Origin: Psychrobacter urativorans
GTDB lineage: Bacteria; Pseudomonadota; Gammaproteobacteria; Pseudomonadales; Moraxellaceae
DNA: 44,179 nucleotides
Direction: 5' to 3'
NCBI RefSeq assembly: GCF_904846695.1
Contig: NZ_CAJHBR010000022.1
Span: 1-44,179, forward strand
The position numbers and the translations under genes were made by a program. This document shows, piece after piece, positions 16,774 through 25,578 of this stretch (position 1 is its first letter; the number at the start of each line of letters is the position of its first letter). The notes under the pieces were generated by a model. It was not told where the DNA came from. It ran no database searches and saw nothing but the letters and a program-made list of their open reading frames with translations.

Positions 16774-17801
16774 AAACTGTATTTGGCCATTACTTCAACT
16801 TGCTGACCTTTTTTTACTTGTGACAGGGTCTTGTTGCTTCGATCTCTCCATTCAATGCCAAAATCGAGATCTGGTAAATAATTATAGATAAGATTTACAC
16901 TTTTTACATTTACAGAAGTATCAGCTGCATCGTCTACATTAATCTCACCATAACGCATGTTACCAAGAAGCTTTTCTGTAAATTTATGCCTATATCCTAC
17001 AGTGAAACCGGTTTGCGACACAAGCTCGCCGTTTTCAGCATCACAATCTAACGACCCAGTCGCCCCAAGCACTCGTCCAACACATATTGTTGAATAGGCA
17101 CCCATCCCTTTACCGTTGAATACGCTTGCATGTAATGAGTCATTACCCAGTTTGAGTTTGCCCGCTAAAGAAGCACCGACGCCTACATCTGAATCGTTTC
17201 CGTTTTTAGTTTCACGGGCAGTAACTGCTAAGTTGTAGCTAAGATCAGATAGGTTGTTTTTGTAGCTAACCACCATATCAGGCAGGTTAGCTTCCTCGTA
17301 AACAGGTTGTTGAGCGGTAAAACGAAGCCCTTTATGAGTATAATGCACCGTCAAATCTGGACGAATATCAGCGCCCCCACCAGAGATGGTTCCCAACCCC
17401 GTACCCCGAAAATCAAGCTGTTCAGTCAAAAGTGGATAGACAGCCAAAAACTGTCCATTCCATGTCTTTCCTACGGTTAAATCATTGATCTGAACATAAG
17501 CGTGGCGAAGTCGCAATTCTGAACCGCCATTTGCTGCATTACCATAAAAATCCCCTTCAATAAAACCCGTTAATTTTTTAGCATCCACCTGCTTGGTAGT
17601 TTTAAGGTTAATACGAGACTGCCGTGCACTACCTTTGAACTCGGAGTCACCTTTATCTGGAGAATAATAGATACCCTCAGCTTTAACATACCCGCCGATA
17701 CTTAGAGTAGTGCTTCCATTTGTGACCAGATCTATGGCTTGTACCTGTGTACATACGCCAAGAACCGCTAAACTAAAAGACAAATTTTTGATATAAAGCA
17801 T
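16770..17801 (-). CDS. DcaP-like outer-membrane porin
   Basis: The 343-residue product has a signal peptide (residues 1-22, ending TQVQA) and then an amphipathic beta-rich barrel ending in a C-terminal Phe (VEVMAKYSF), typical of outer-membrane proteins. Segments such as TLSIGGYVKAEGIYYSPD, SARQSRINLKTTK and VGKTWNGQF resemble the DcaP family of trimeric porins, which carry dicarboxylic acids in Acinetobacter. It is the last gene of a minus-strand group of CoA-ester catabolic genes, so it probably admits the substrate of that pathway. It is shorter than DcaP members that carry an N-terminal coiled coil. Confidence 0.78.
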   Translation of the reverse strand: MLYIKNLSFSLAVLGVCTQVQAIDLVTNGSTTLSIGGYVKAEGIYYSPDKGDSEFKGSARQSRINLKTTKQVDAKKLTGFIEGDFYGNAANGGSELRLRHAYVQINDLTVGKTWNGQFLAVYPLLTEQLDFRGTGLGTISGGGADIRPDLTVHYTHKGLRFTAQQPVYEEANLPDMVVSYKNNLSDLSYNLAVTARETKNGNDSDVGVGASLAGKLKLGNDSLHASVFNGKGMGAYSTICVGRVLGATGSLDCDAENGELVSQTGFTVGYRHKFTEKLLGNMRYGEINVDDAADTSVNVKSVNLIYNYLPDLDFGIEWRDRSNKTLSQVKKGQQVEVMAKYSF

Positions 17802-17927
17802 GATCTATACATTCCTTGTATTATTTAAAAATCCCTTTAAAGCTCTTTAAGTTCATATCGCTACTTTATTTTTTCAACTCATAAATGCCAGTACGATTTC
17901 CTTGTACAAAAACATGTATTTTCTACT

Positions 17928-18398
17928 CTAGCTGACACTTTCAAAAGCGCTAATTGCGGCTTTTTTCATATCATCGATATTTTTCTTTTGTCCACTGGCT
18001 TTGTCAAGATAGACCAATACTGACTCACCGCTAGCGACAATAGTATTCATAGCCGTACTATAATAGGTATATTCATGAATCAAGCTGGCATTGCCAACTT
18101 TCTTGATTCGAACCCCAATCCACAAGATATCAGGGTAGATCACTGGCTTGAAATATTGACAGGATGACGCAGCCATGACTGAGAAAGTCTTTTCATTAAA
18201 TAAATTTAATTGACTGTTGTAGTGAATACGAGCGTTTTGGGCATAGGTATAATAGACCACATTATTGACATGCCCGAAAGAATCCATATCACCCCACTCT
18301 ACTTGTTGAGAGTAAATAACGGCAAAACCATGCATAGGATGATCACTATCTTTATTCAACGTCTCTTGTATTTCTGGTAATTTTGCTAAAGCTTTCAT
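17928..18398 (-). CDS. Acyl-CoA thioesterase, 4HBT hot-dog family
   Basis: The 156-residue protein is a single hot-dog domain. VEWGDMDSFGHVNNVVYYTY (about residues 33-52) contains the Asp and GHVNN of 4-hydroxybenzoyl-CoA thioesterase-like enzymes. It would hydrolyse acyl-CoA esters, perhaps freeing CoA from dead-end intermediates of the neighbouring pathway. It lies 113 bp downstream of the acyl-CoA ligase and before the porin. The true substrate cannot be read from sequence. Confidence 0.85.
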   Translation of the reverse strand: MKALAKLPEIQETLNKDSDHPMHGFAVIYSQQVEWGDMDSFGHVNNVVYYTYAQNARIHYNSQLNLFNEKTFSVMAASSCQYFKPVIYPDILWIGVRIKKVGNASLIHEYTYYSTAMNTIVASGESVLVYLDKASGQKKNIDDMKKAAISAFESVS

Positions 18399-18511
18399 AG
18401 TTGCCTCGTTCAGTCATGGCAATGCGCATAATCATTGCAATTATTAGTAAGCTCATTTATTAGTAAGCTCATTCGACTATAGAGTTGCCGTTATCAATAG
18501 GAATTTGCGGA

Positions 18512-20206
18512 TTAAATCAATTTTTCTGCGTACATCATCCGCATTTTTTTCTTATCGAGCTTGCCCACACTAGTTTTTGGCATTTCTGTTAAGAATTTTA
18601 TTTCACTTGGGACGCCATACTTTGGTAAATAGCCTTTTTCAACTGCTTGGTGACCTAACGCTAAAATCTCCTCCGCTTTGATATCAACATGCTCAGGCTT
18701 TAGAACTACTAACGCTAGAGGGCGTTCACCCCACTTTTCGTCCGCTACTCCAATGACGGCCACCTCAGCAACACAAGGATGAAAGGATAAAATATTTTCG
18801 ACTTCAAGCGAGGATACCCACTCGCCACCTGACTTAATAACATCTTTGAGCCTATCAGTAATTTTTAGAGTGCCATCAGCGGTAATGCAGGCAATATCTT
18901 GGGTATGCATCCAACCACCGCGCCATAACTCATCGCCAGCATCTGAATTTTTGAAATAGCTTTGGGTTAGCCAAGGCGCTCGGACCACAAGCTCCCCTGT
19001 CGACTGACCATCCATAGGTAGAGCTTTGCCGTTCGCATCCCATAGTTCCATTGAAACGAGCATAATGGGTGAGCCAGAAAGACAACGATAATTGATCTGT
19101 TCAGTTATCGTCATATCATTTGTCTGATCACCGAATGCCATTCTGGCGAGGACAGGACAGGACTCTGACATTCCAAACCCCGAGATAAACTCTATGCCAC
19201 TTTCAATAGCGGCTTCAGCCAGACCTTCATTTAGTTTGGAGCCCCCTACTGATAACTTAAGACCATTAAACTTGCGTCCTCGCGTTGCCATTTCTTTGAT
19301 TAACATTTGTAAAATAGTTGGCACGCCATGTGAGAGGGTTACTTTGTGCCGTTCAATCAGGTCAACCAGTACTTCGGATACATAGCGCCCTGGATATACT
19401 TGTTTAAGCCCTATCATGGTTGCGCCATAAGGCCAACACCATGCATGCACATGGAATAAGGGCGTCATCGGCATATAGACATCATTGTAGCGAGCACCTT
19501 GACCCTCGGCACTAAGTGCAGATGCTAACGTACTCGATAGAGTTTGTAATACGATTTGTCGATGGGTAAAAAAGACGCCCTTTGGATCTCCGGTCGTGCC
19601 ACTGGTATAAAAGGTCGTGGCGATGGTATTTTCATCAAAGTCGGGAAAATCAAACTCATCGCTGACTTCGGCTAACATTGCTTCGTACTCACCTTCGACA
19701 TAATCTGGCATACTAGCTTGCTGAGTTTTTATATTCTCTTCACTATATTGAGCGTCATCCAGCCAAATAATTTTTTCAATAGAAGGAGCTTCATAAAGAT
19801 AATTTTTAGCCATTGGCTCAAATTCAGCATTTAATAACAAAGCTTTAGGTTTGGAATGGTTGATGGTATAGAGCACTTTATCTTCAGCCAAGCGTACATT
19901 GACGGTTTGTAGAATCATTCCAGACATCGGTACTGCAAAATAGGCTTCAAGGTAACGATGACTGTCCCAATCCATAACAGCAACCACATCACCTGCTTGC
20001 AAACCCATATTTTTTAATACGTTTGCCAGGCGGTTAATACGCTTAAAAAATTCAGCATAGGTATAAGTAACCTTATCTGCATAACTGATAGTTTGCTCTT
20101 TAGAGGCAATTTTTGCGCGGTTTAGTAGCTGTTTAATAATCAAAGGAAAACCATAAGCTTCTTGAGCTTGCTGATAGTCCTCATGTTGATTAAGTATCGT
20201 AGTCAT
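18512..20206 (-). CDS. Acyl-CoA ligase (AMP-forming)
   Basis: The 564-residue enzyme belongs to the ANL superfamily. The AMP/ATP P-loop TFYTSGTTGDPKGVFFTHRQ lies near residues 196-215, FGMSESCPV near 345, and the hinge and catalytic Lys region (ITDRLKDVIKSGGEWVSS, PKTSVGKLDKKKMR) at the C-terminus. It activates a carboxylic acid to its CoA ester at the entry of the pathway encoded by its neighbours. The sequence is close to the medium/long-chain and DmdB-like branch rather than acetyl-CoA synthetase. It follows the thiolase gene by 47 bp, so the two are surely co-transcribed. Confidence 0.9.
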   Translation of the reverse strand: MTTILNQHEDYQQAQEAYGFPLIIKQLLNRAKIASKEQTISYADKVTYTYAEFFKRINRLANVLKNMGLQAGDVVAVMDWDSHRYLEAYFAVPMSGMILQTVNVRLAEDKVLYTINHSKPKALLLNAEFEPMAKNYLYEAPSIEKIIWLDDAQYSEENIKTQQASMPDYVEGEYEAMLAEVSDEFDFPDFDENTIATTFYTSGTTGDPKGVFFTHRQIVLQTLSSTLASALSAEGQGARYNDVYMPMTPLFHVHAWCWPYGATMIGLKQVYPGRYVSEVLVDLIERHKVTLSHGVPTILQMLIKEMATRGRKFNGLKLSVGGSKLNEGLAEAAIESGIEFISGFGMSESCPVLARMAFGDQTNDMTITEQINYRCLSGSPIMLVSMELWDANGKALPMDGQSTGELVVRAPWLTQSYFKNSDAGDELWRGGWMHTQDIACITADGTLKITDRLKDVIKSGGEWVSSLEVENILSFHPCVAEVAVIGVADEKWGERPLALVVLKPEHVDIKAEEILALGHQAVEKGYLPKYGVPSEIKFLTEMPKTSVGKLDKKKMRMMYAEKLI

Positions 20207-20253
20207 TATTGTCGTCCTTGATAATAAATATTATGGTGCAAGTATTGAAAGAG

Positions 20254-21456
20254 TTAGACTCGTTCTATCACCATGGCAAGCCCTTGCCCGATGCCAATGC
20301 ATAAACTGACTACCGCATATTTCTCACCCGTACGCTGTAGCTCGCGAGCAGTACTTAAGGCGATTCTGGCGCCTGATGCACCTAGCGGATGTCCAATAGC
20401 AATCGCTCCACCATTAGGATTGACACGTTTGTCATCAAAATCAATATCCAAACCTTTTAGACAGCCAAGCACTTGCGACGCAAACGCTTCATTAATTTCA
20501 ATAATAGACATATCATCAAGCGTCAAGTCAGCACGTTTCAATGCCAGCTTAATCGCCTCAACGGGACCAACACCCATAATATTAGGCTCAACACCCATAG
20601 CACCGGATGAAAGAATCTTGGCAATAGGCTTAAAACCTAGCTTTTCCTCTGCTTGCTTTGAGCCAATGATAAGAGCAGCTGCACCATCATTAATACCTGA
20701 TGCGTTGCCTGCTGTGACTACACCTTCGTTATTTAAAGGCTTGAGTTTTTGTAGTGCCTCAACAGTTGAGCTGGCACGAGGATGTTCATCTTCTGATATT
20801 GATTTTTCTGGTAATTTTCTACCTTGCGATACCATAATTGGGGTTATTTCATCATCAAAGAACCCAGCTTTTTTTGCCATTTGATACTTAGCCTGCGATG
20901 CCGCTGCAAATTTATCCGCTTCTTCACGAGTAATGCCGTATTTTTGAGCAACGTTATCACCCGTTTGCGGCATACTATCGCTACCGAACTGTTTTTCGAT
21001 GATTGGATTGGGGAAGCGACTGCCAATGGTCGTATCAAATACTTTGAATTCACGGCTAAAAGGCTGCTCGGTCTTAGCAAATACGAAGGGTGCTCGGGTC
21101 ATTGACTCAACGCCCCCTGCTAAAATGATGTCTCCCTCATTACAAGTAATACTACGAGCAGCATCAATGATAGTCGATAATCCTGAAGCGCATAGACGGT
21201 TGACGGTTTGACCAGGAGTTTTGACATCTAGGCCTGCTAACAACGCAGCATTACGGGCGATATTGCGTGAGTCCTCACCAGCTTGATTAGTATTACCGAT
21301 CAACACTTCATCAAAAATATCATTAGGCAATTGGTGCTTTGCAACTAAGGTCTTGATCACTGTGGCAATTAAGTCATCAGGACGAACCGTTGCTAATGCT
21401 CCACCGTGACGACCAAAAGGACTTCTTAATCCATCATAAATATAGGCGTTTAACAT
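20254..21456 (-). CDS. Acyl-CoA thiolase (PcaF/PaaJ/DcaF-like)
   Basis: The 400-residue thiolase has the nucleophile Cys89 (NRLCASGL), His356 (GHPLGASGAR) and the second Cys386 (SLCIGIGQG). The N-terminal pattern RSPFGRHGGALATVRPDDL and the segment GNTNQAGEDSRNIARNAALL resemble beta-ketoadipyl-CoA thiolases (PcaF, PaaJ) more than the FadA type, which favours a dicarboxyl-CoA substrate. It lies 77 bp downstream of the hydroxyacyl-CoA dehydrogenase in the same operon. Confidence 0.9.
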   Translation of the reverse strand: MLNAYIYDGLRSPFGRHGGALATVRPDDLIATVIKTLVAKHQLPNDIFDEVLIGNTNQAGEDSRNIARNAALLAGLDVKTPGQTVNRLCASGLSTIIDAARSITCNEGDIILAGGVESMTRAPFVFAKTEQPFSREFKVFDTTIGSRFPNPIIEKQFGSDSMPQTGDNVAQKYGITREEADKFAAASQAKYQMAKKAGFFDDEITPIMVSQGRKLPEKSISEDEHPRASSTVEALQKLKPLNNEGVVTAGNASGINDGAAALIIGSKQAEEKLGFKPIAKILSSGAMGVEPNIMGVGPVEAIKLALKRADLTLDDMSIIEINEAFASQVLGCLKGLDIDFDDKRVNPNGGAIAIGHPLGASGARIALSTARELQRTGEKYAVVSLCIGIGQGLAMVIERV

Positions 21457-21533
21457 AACTGTTCCTTGTTGTGTTTTGAGAGTTTGTCTTATTAAAAGAT
21501 AGGGTTTAGTAATATGGTTAAATAACTAAGTCA

Positions 21534-23129
21534 TTAGCCTGAATAGGTGCTCTGCTTGGTGAACAAGGAGATGCCTAGTTTGGCACGGCGTTGTAGCCAT
21601 GGACTAGGACGATAACGTGGATCACCAGTTAACCCATAAATGCGTTCTAGGATAAGTAAGATTCGCTGAGCACCAAGCTCATTGCCCCATGAGATAGGAC
21701 CATACGGATAGCCTAATCCTAGCTTTACGGCATTATCGATATCCTTTGGTGTGGCAATACCTTGCATGGCAATATCACATCCAAGATTAACGATCATTGC
21801 AATGACTCGTTGCGCCACAAAGCCGGTGCTTTCAGTAATGAGTGTGGCATCAACAGCTGCCTGTGGGGTTGCTTTATCCTCAACTAAGCGGTTATCTAAC
21901 CCTTTACCAAATAAAGTATAGGCTTGAGCCACAAAATCATCCTGGGTGACGATACTTGGCATCAGGGTACGATGCTTAGATAATTCAGTCAGCATATCAA
22001 TGGCGACTGCTTGTTTAGGATTTACTTGATAGCGAATAGCAGCATTGGTGGTATCCTCGCCATAGATTGCCAGCAATACCAAACTGTCAGATTGTGGTTC
22101 GTCATTTTTATCAATCGTAATATTGTTGGCATTTAGGTAATTAACAAGCTGTTGCTTATCTTCTGCTAAATCTGCCCCAATCCAAACTGATATGTTCGAG
22201 ATATTGGAATCTGTCTTATAAGGTAATTGTTTAGAGGTATCTGCTGTCTGTTTTTGACCGTCTTGTTTTTTATTTTCTGAGTAGTGGTAAAAGCCTTCAC
22301 CAACTTTACGTCCAAGCTTTTTCCCCATTAGCATCTGACGAGTTAGCGGATGGGGGCGATAGCGGTCTTCATGATAGAACTGGTTATAGATTGACTCCAT
22401 AACGGGATGGGACACATCAATACCGGTGAGATCAAGTAGCTCAAATGGTCCCATTCGAAAGCCTGCTCCTTCACGCAAGATGCAATCGATGTCCTCGAAA
22501 CTTGCGACCCCCTCGCCTAATATTTTTAAGGCTTCGGTGCTATAAGCTCTACCACCATGATTAACAATAAAACCTGGCGTATCTTTCGCTATCACACCTA
22601 AATGTCCGATGCGCTTGGCTAACTCTTTAAGCGTTTCTACCACTGAAGCTTTAGTGGAGATACCCGGAATAACTTCAACGATTTTCATTAGCGGCACTGG
22701 ATTAAAAAAGTGAAATCCTGCCACGCGCTCTGGATGATCGCAATCAGAGGCAATCGCAGTCACCGCTAGGGATGAGGTATTGGTTGCCAAAATCGTATTA
22801 GCAGAGACAATACTTTCCACCTGTTTAAAAAGCTGTTTTTTTATTTCTAAATTCTCTATGATTGCTTCGATTACGAGGTCAGCCTTCGCAATTTGGGTCA
22901 GGTCCTCGATTACAGTCAAATTAGTTAAAGTCGACTGTAGCTGTTGATCGGTAAACTTACCTTTAGCGGTTAGTTTTTCGAGCATGGTTTGAAGAGATTG
23001 TCGCCCTTGCTCAGCAGCTCCTGCCTTCGCATCAAACAAGAGCACTTGAATACCCGCTTGAGCAGCGATTTGGGCGATTCCCATACCCATAATACCAGTG
23101 CCAATAATGGCTAATGTGTTCACGGTCAT
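21534..23129 (-). CDS. 3-hydroxyacyl-CoA dehydrogenase (PaaH/DcaH-like)
   Basis: The 531-residue NAD-dependent enzyme begins with a Rossmann motif (IIGTGIMGMGIAQIAAQAG, residues 8-26). The catalytic region VAGFHFFNPVPLMKIVEVI follows, then two helical C-terminal domains, one with GFIVNHGGRAYSTEALKILG and one with GFVAQRVIAMIVNLGCDIA near residue 430. The double C-terminal domain and the length match PaaH-type proteins rather than the fused FadB. A Lys/Gln-rich linker near residue 290 separates the halves. It oxidises the hydroxyacyl-CoA made by the adjacent hydratase. Confidence 0.92.
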   Translation of the reverse strand: MTVNTLAIIGTGIMGMGIAQIAAQAGIQVLLFDAKAGAAEQGRQSLQTMLEKLTAKGKFTDQQLQSTLTNLTVIEDLTQIAKADLVIEAIIENLEIKKQLFKQVESIVSANTILATNTSSLAVTAIASDCDHPERVAGFHFFNPVPLMKIVEVIPGISTKASVVETLKELAKRIGHLGVIAKDTPGFIVNHGGRAYSTEALKILGEGVASFEDIDCILREGAGFRMGPFELLDLTGIDVSHPVMESIYNQFYHEDRYRPHPLTRQMLMGKKLGRKVGEGFYHYSENKKQDGQKQTADTSKQLPYKTDSNISNISVWIGADLAEDKQQLVNYLNANNITIDKNDEPQSDSLVLLAIYGEDTTNAAIRYQVNPKQAVAIDMLTELSKHRTLMPSIVTQDDFVAQAYTLFGKGLDNRLVEDKATPQAAVDATLITESTGFVAQRVIAMIVNLGCDIAMQGIATPKDIDNAVKLGLGYPYGPISWGNELGAQRILLILERIYGLTGDPRYRPSPWLQRRAKLGISLFTKQSTYSG

Positions 23130-23224
23130 AATAATCCTTTATATACTCTCGTTACTTTGAATGCTCTTGTCGAATAGTGTGGTTTTCAGAGTTAATTAGC
23201 TCTACCTATCTATAATTTGACAAG

Positions 23225-24001
23225 CTACTGTCCTTTGTATTCAGCACTACGTTTTTCCAAAAAGGCTTTTGCCCCTTCTTTTTGGTCTTCAGTATCGAAT
23301 AAAATTTGAAAGGCTTTACGCTCTAAAGCCAATGCGGCTTGTAGGGGCATGTCTACGCCAAGACTAGCAACTTCTTTGATCTGGGCTAAGGCAATAGGCG
23401 AGTAATGCGCTAGTTGCTCTGCAATCTCGATGGCGCGTTTGATAGTCGCTTCATCCTCAACGACTTCAGAGACCAGCCCCATTTGATCAGCGTCATCAGC
23501 GCTTATCATGTCACCCGTTAATATCATCTTCATGGCTTTATGTTTGCCAATTACTCGAAAGAGCCGCTGCGTACCCCCTGCTCCTGGCATCAGTCCAATT
23601 TTGATCTCTGGTTGTCCAAACTTAGCAGACTTTCCAGCGACAATAATATCGGCGTGCATAGCGAGCTCACAGCCACCGCCAAGCGCATAGCCATTTACTG
23701 CCGCTATGATCGGCTTACGACAATTAGTGATAGCATCCCAATAACGTTCGCTATGGCGTAAATACACATCGACTGTTTTTGCGGTTAAAAAATCATTAAT
23801 GTCAGCACCGGCTGCGAACACCTTATCGCCACCTGTCAGCACAATAGCCTTAGTATTCACATCGTCGTTTAACCTATTGAAAATCTCTGCCATTTTTTCG
23901 CGTACTTCAGTGTTTAAAGCATTGCGAACTTTAGGACGGTTAAGTCTTATTACACTAACGCCATTTTCTTGTTGCTCACAAATAACGATTGGCTCTTCCA
24001 T
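23225..24001 (-). CDS. Enoyl-CoA hydratase (PaaF-like)
   Basis: The 258-residue crotonase-fold protein has both catalytic glutamates: Glu112 (ALGGGCELAMHAD) and Glu132 (GQPEIKIGLMPGAGGTQRL). The oxyanion-hole segment FAAGADINDF (residues 62-71) is also clear. It hydrates enoyl-CoA to 3-hydroxyacyl-CoA. It is the first gene of the six-gene minus-strand operon that runs to the porin, and its 5' side faces the acyl-CoA dehydrogenase gene across a regulatory region. Confidence 0.93.
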   Translation of the reverse strand: MEEPIVICEQQENGVSVIRLNRPKVRNALNTEVREKMAEIFNRLNDDVNTKAIVLTGGDKVFAAGADINDFLTAKTVDVYLRHSERYWDAITNCRKPIIAAVNGYALGGGCELAMHADIIVAGKSAKFGQPEIKIGLMPGAGGTQRLFRVIGKHKAMKMILTGDMISADDADQMGLVSEVVEDEATIKRAIEIAEQLAHYSPIALAQIKEVASLGVDMPLQAALALERKAFQILFDTEDQKEGAKAFLEKRSAEYKGQ

Positions 24002-24074
24002 GGTGCTATCCCTTAAGCAATGTCCTTAGGTAAAGTACTGCAAGACCTAAAAAATATTGATATTTATGATAATT

Positions 24075-24093
24075 AATACCGCATAGCGATATT
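24075..24093. promoter_or_regulatory. Operator-like palindrome, copy 1
   Basis: AATACCGC-ATA-GCGATATT is an imperfect 8-3-8 palindrome (one mismatch per arm pair) located about 75 bp upstream of the enoyl-CoA hydratase start. It shares its half-site and spacing with the perfect palindrome at 24187-24209. An IclR-family protein encoded at 27036 is the obvious candidate binder. Confidence 0.55.
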
Positions 24094-24186
24094 TAAGACC
24101 AATATATACTGTTTATTTTCCTTTGTGAAGAGTAAAACCGAGTTAATTTTAGAAAAAATCAGAATATTTGCGCTTTCATGTTTTTA

Positions 24187-24209
24187 AAAATACCGCAATG
24201 CGGTATTTT
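24187..24209. promoter_or_regulatory. Operator-like perfect palindrome, copy 2
   Basis: AAAATACCGCA and TGCGGTATTTT are perfect 11-bp arms around a single A. The core is AATACCGC-AAT-GCGGTATT, the same 8-3-8 plan as copy 1. It lies about 105 bp before the acyl-CoA dehydrogenase start, in the divergent region, so it can control both transcription units. Confidence 0.65.
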
Positions 24210-24314
24210 AAACCAAAAGTATTGTAATTTAAGAAACTATCAATTATGCTGTTTGTTCAAGGCCGTCACGAAGCCGCTATTAGTCTAAGTATTAACCAAA
24301 CAAGGAAGAGTCAC

Positions 24315-25469
24315 ATGATCAGAGATAAGGAAGTTCTTAACCAAATTACCGATACTATTCGTCAATTCGTTAATAACCAATTAATACCGATGGAACATTG
24401 GGTAGCCGAAAATGACCGCCTTCCAGATGACATCATTAATCAAATGCGTGAGTTAGGACTGTTTGGGCTGACTATTCCTGAAGAATATGGCGGGCTTGGC
24501 GTTACGATGGAGGAAGAGGTCACACTAGCATTTGAATTAGGGCGCACATCGCCTGCTTTTCGTTCACTAATTGGAACAAACAATGGTATAGGCTCATCTG
24601 GTCTAGTCATTGATGGTACTGAAGCACAAAAACAGAAATACCTACCAAGACTCGCCAGCGGTGAAATCATCGGCTCATTCTGTCTGACTGAGCCGGATTC
24701 TGGCTCAGATGCCGCGTCATTAAAGACCACTGCCATCAAAGATGGTGATACCTATATTATTAACGGTACTAAACGCTATATTACCAACGCTCCTCAAGCT
24801 GGTGTATTTACTGTAATGGCGCGTACTGATCCAAAAAATAAAAGATCGGGCGGTATTTCAGCCTTTATCGTTGAGAGCGATACCCCTGGTATTACTTTGG
24901 GTAAAATTGATAAAAAAATGGGGCAAAAAGGCGCTCATACCTGTGATGTGATTTTTGATAATTGTGTCGTGCCTGCTGATGCTTTGATTGGTGGTGTTGA
25001 AGGTGTAGGTTTCAAAACTGCGATGAAAGTACTGGATAAAGGACGTTTACATATTGCTGCAGCAAGTACCGGAGCCGCTACTCGAATGCTAGATGATGCT
25101 TTGCACTATGCTGTTGAGCGTAAGCAGTTTGGACAGCCAATTGCCAATTTTCAGCTTATTCAGGCGATGCTCGCTGACTCAAAAGCAGAGATTTATGCAG
25201 CTAAATCTATGGTATTAGACGCCTCGCGCCTGCGTGACGAAGGGAAGAATGTCGTCACTGAGTCTTCCTGTGCCAAGATGTTTGCCACTGAAATGTGTGG
25301 CCGCGTTGCTGATAGAGCCGTACAAATTCATGGCGGTGCGGGTTATATTGCCGATTATGGTATTGAGCGTTTTTACCGTGATGTGCGTTTATATCGTCTA
25401 TATGAAGGCACAACTCAGATTCAGCAAATTATTATCGCCCGCAATATGATTAAAGAAGTAAGTGAATAG
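24315..25469 (+). CDS. Acyl-CoA dehydrogenase
   Basis: I choose the ATG at 24315 (MIRDKEVLNQITDTIRQFV), preceded by AAGGAAG; the upstream in-frame ATG at 24246 adds an unlikely leader without a ribosome site. The 384-residue flavoprotein shows the FAD/substrate motifs CLTEPDSGSDAASLKTTA and KRYITNAPQAG, and RKQFGQPIANFQLIQ. The catalytic Glu is in YRLYEGTTQIQ near the C-terminus, the position used by medium/short-chain dehydrogenases. It makes the enoyl-CoA for the divergently encoded hydratase and is followed by an MFS transporter. Confidence 0.93.
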   Translation: MIRDKEVLNQITDTIRQFVNNQLIPMEHWVAENDRLPDDIINQMRELGLFGLTIPEEYGGLGVTMEEEVTLAFELGRTSPAFRSLIGTNNGIGSSGLVIDGTEAQKQKYLPRLASGEIIGSFCLTEPDSGSDAASLKTTAIKDGDTYIINGTKRYITNAPQAGVFTVMARTDPKNKRSGGISAFIVESDTPGITLGKIDKKMGQKGAHTCDVIFDNCVVPADALIGGVEGVGFKTAMKVLDKGRLHIAAASTGAATRMLDDALHYAVERKQFGQPIANFQLIQAMLADSKAEIYAAKSMVLDASRLRDEGKNVVTESSCAKMFATEMCGRVADRAVQIHGGAGYIADYGIERFYRDVRLYRLYEGTTQIQQIIIARNMIKEVSE

Positions 25470-25496
25470 CTTTTTGTTTGAACAACAAGGCAATAT

Positions 25497-25522
25497 CGGT
25501 ATTTGCTAGGATGTAAATACCG
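25497..25522. promoter_or_regulatory. Inverted repeat with AAATACCG half-sites before the MFS gene
   Basis: CGGTATTT (25497-25504) and AAATACCG (25515-25522) are perfect inverted 8-mers separated by 10 bp, in the 109-bp gap before the transporter gene. The half-site is the one seen in the palindromes at 24075 and 24187, but here the arms face the other way, so this may be a variant site or part of two weak sites. Confidence 0.45.
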
Positions 25523-25578
25523 TAACCAAGACCCTATCAAGATAGTTTTTTATTCTCACAACGATAAGGATATGTATT

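Noticed and set aside
20273..20884. 203-codon plus-strand open frame
   Set aside because: It is antisense to the thiolase gene, whose motifs are complete, so the long frame is a by-product of its codon use.
18512..25469. Calling the CoA-ester locus a DMSP demethylation (dmdBCD) or phenylacetate (paa) pathway
   Set aside because: No dmdA and no paaABCDE/paaZ/paaG genes are present, while a full hydratase-dehydrogenase-thiolase set is; only single enzymes resemble those pathways.
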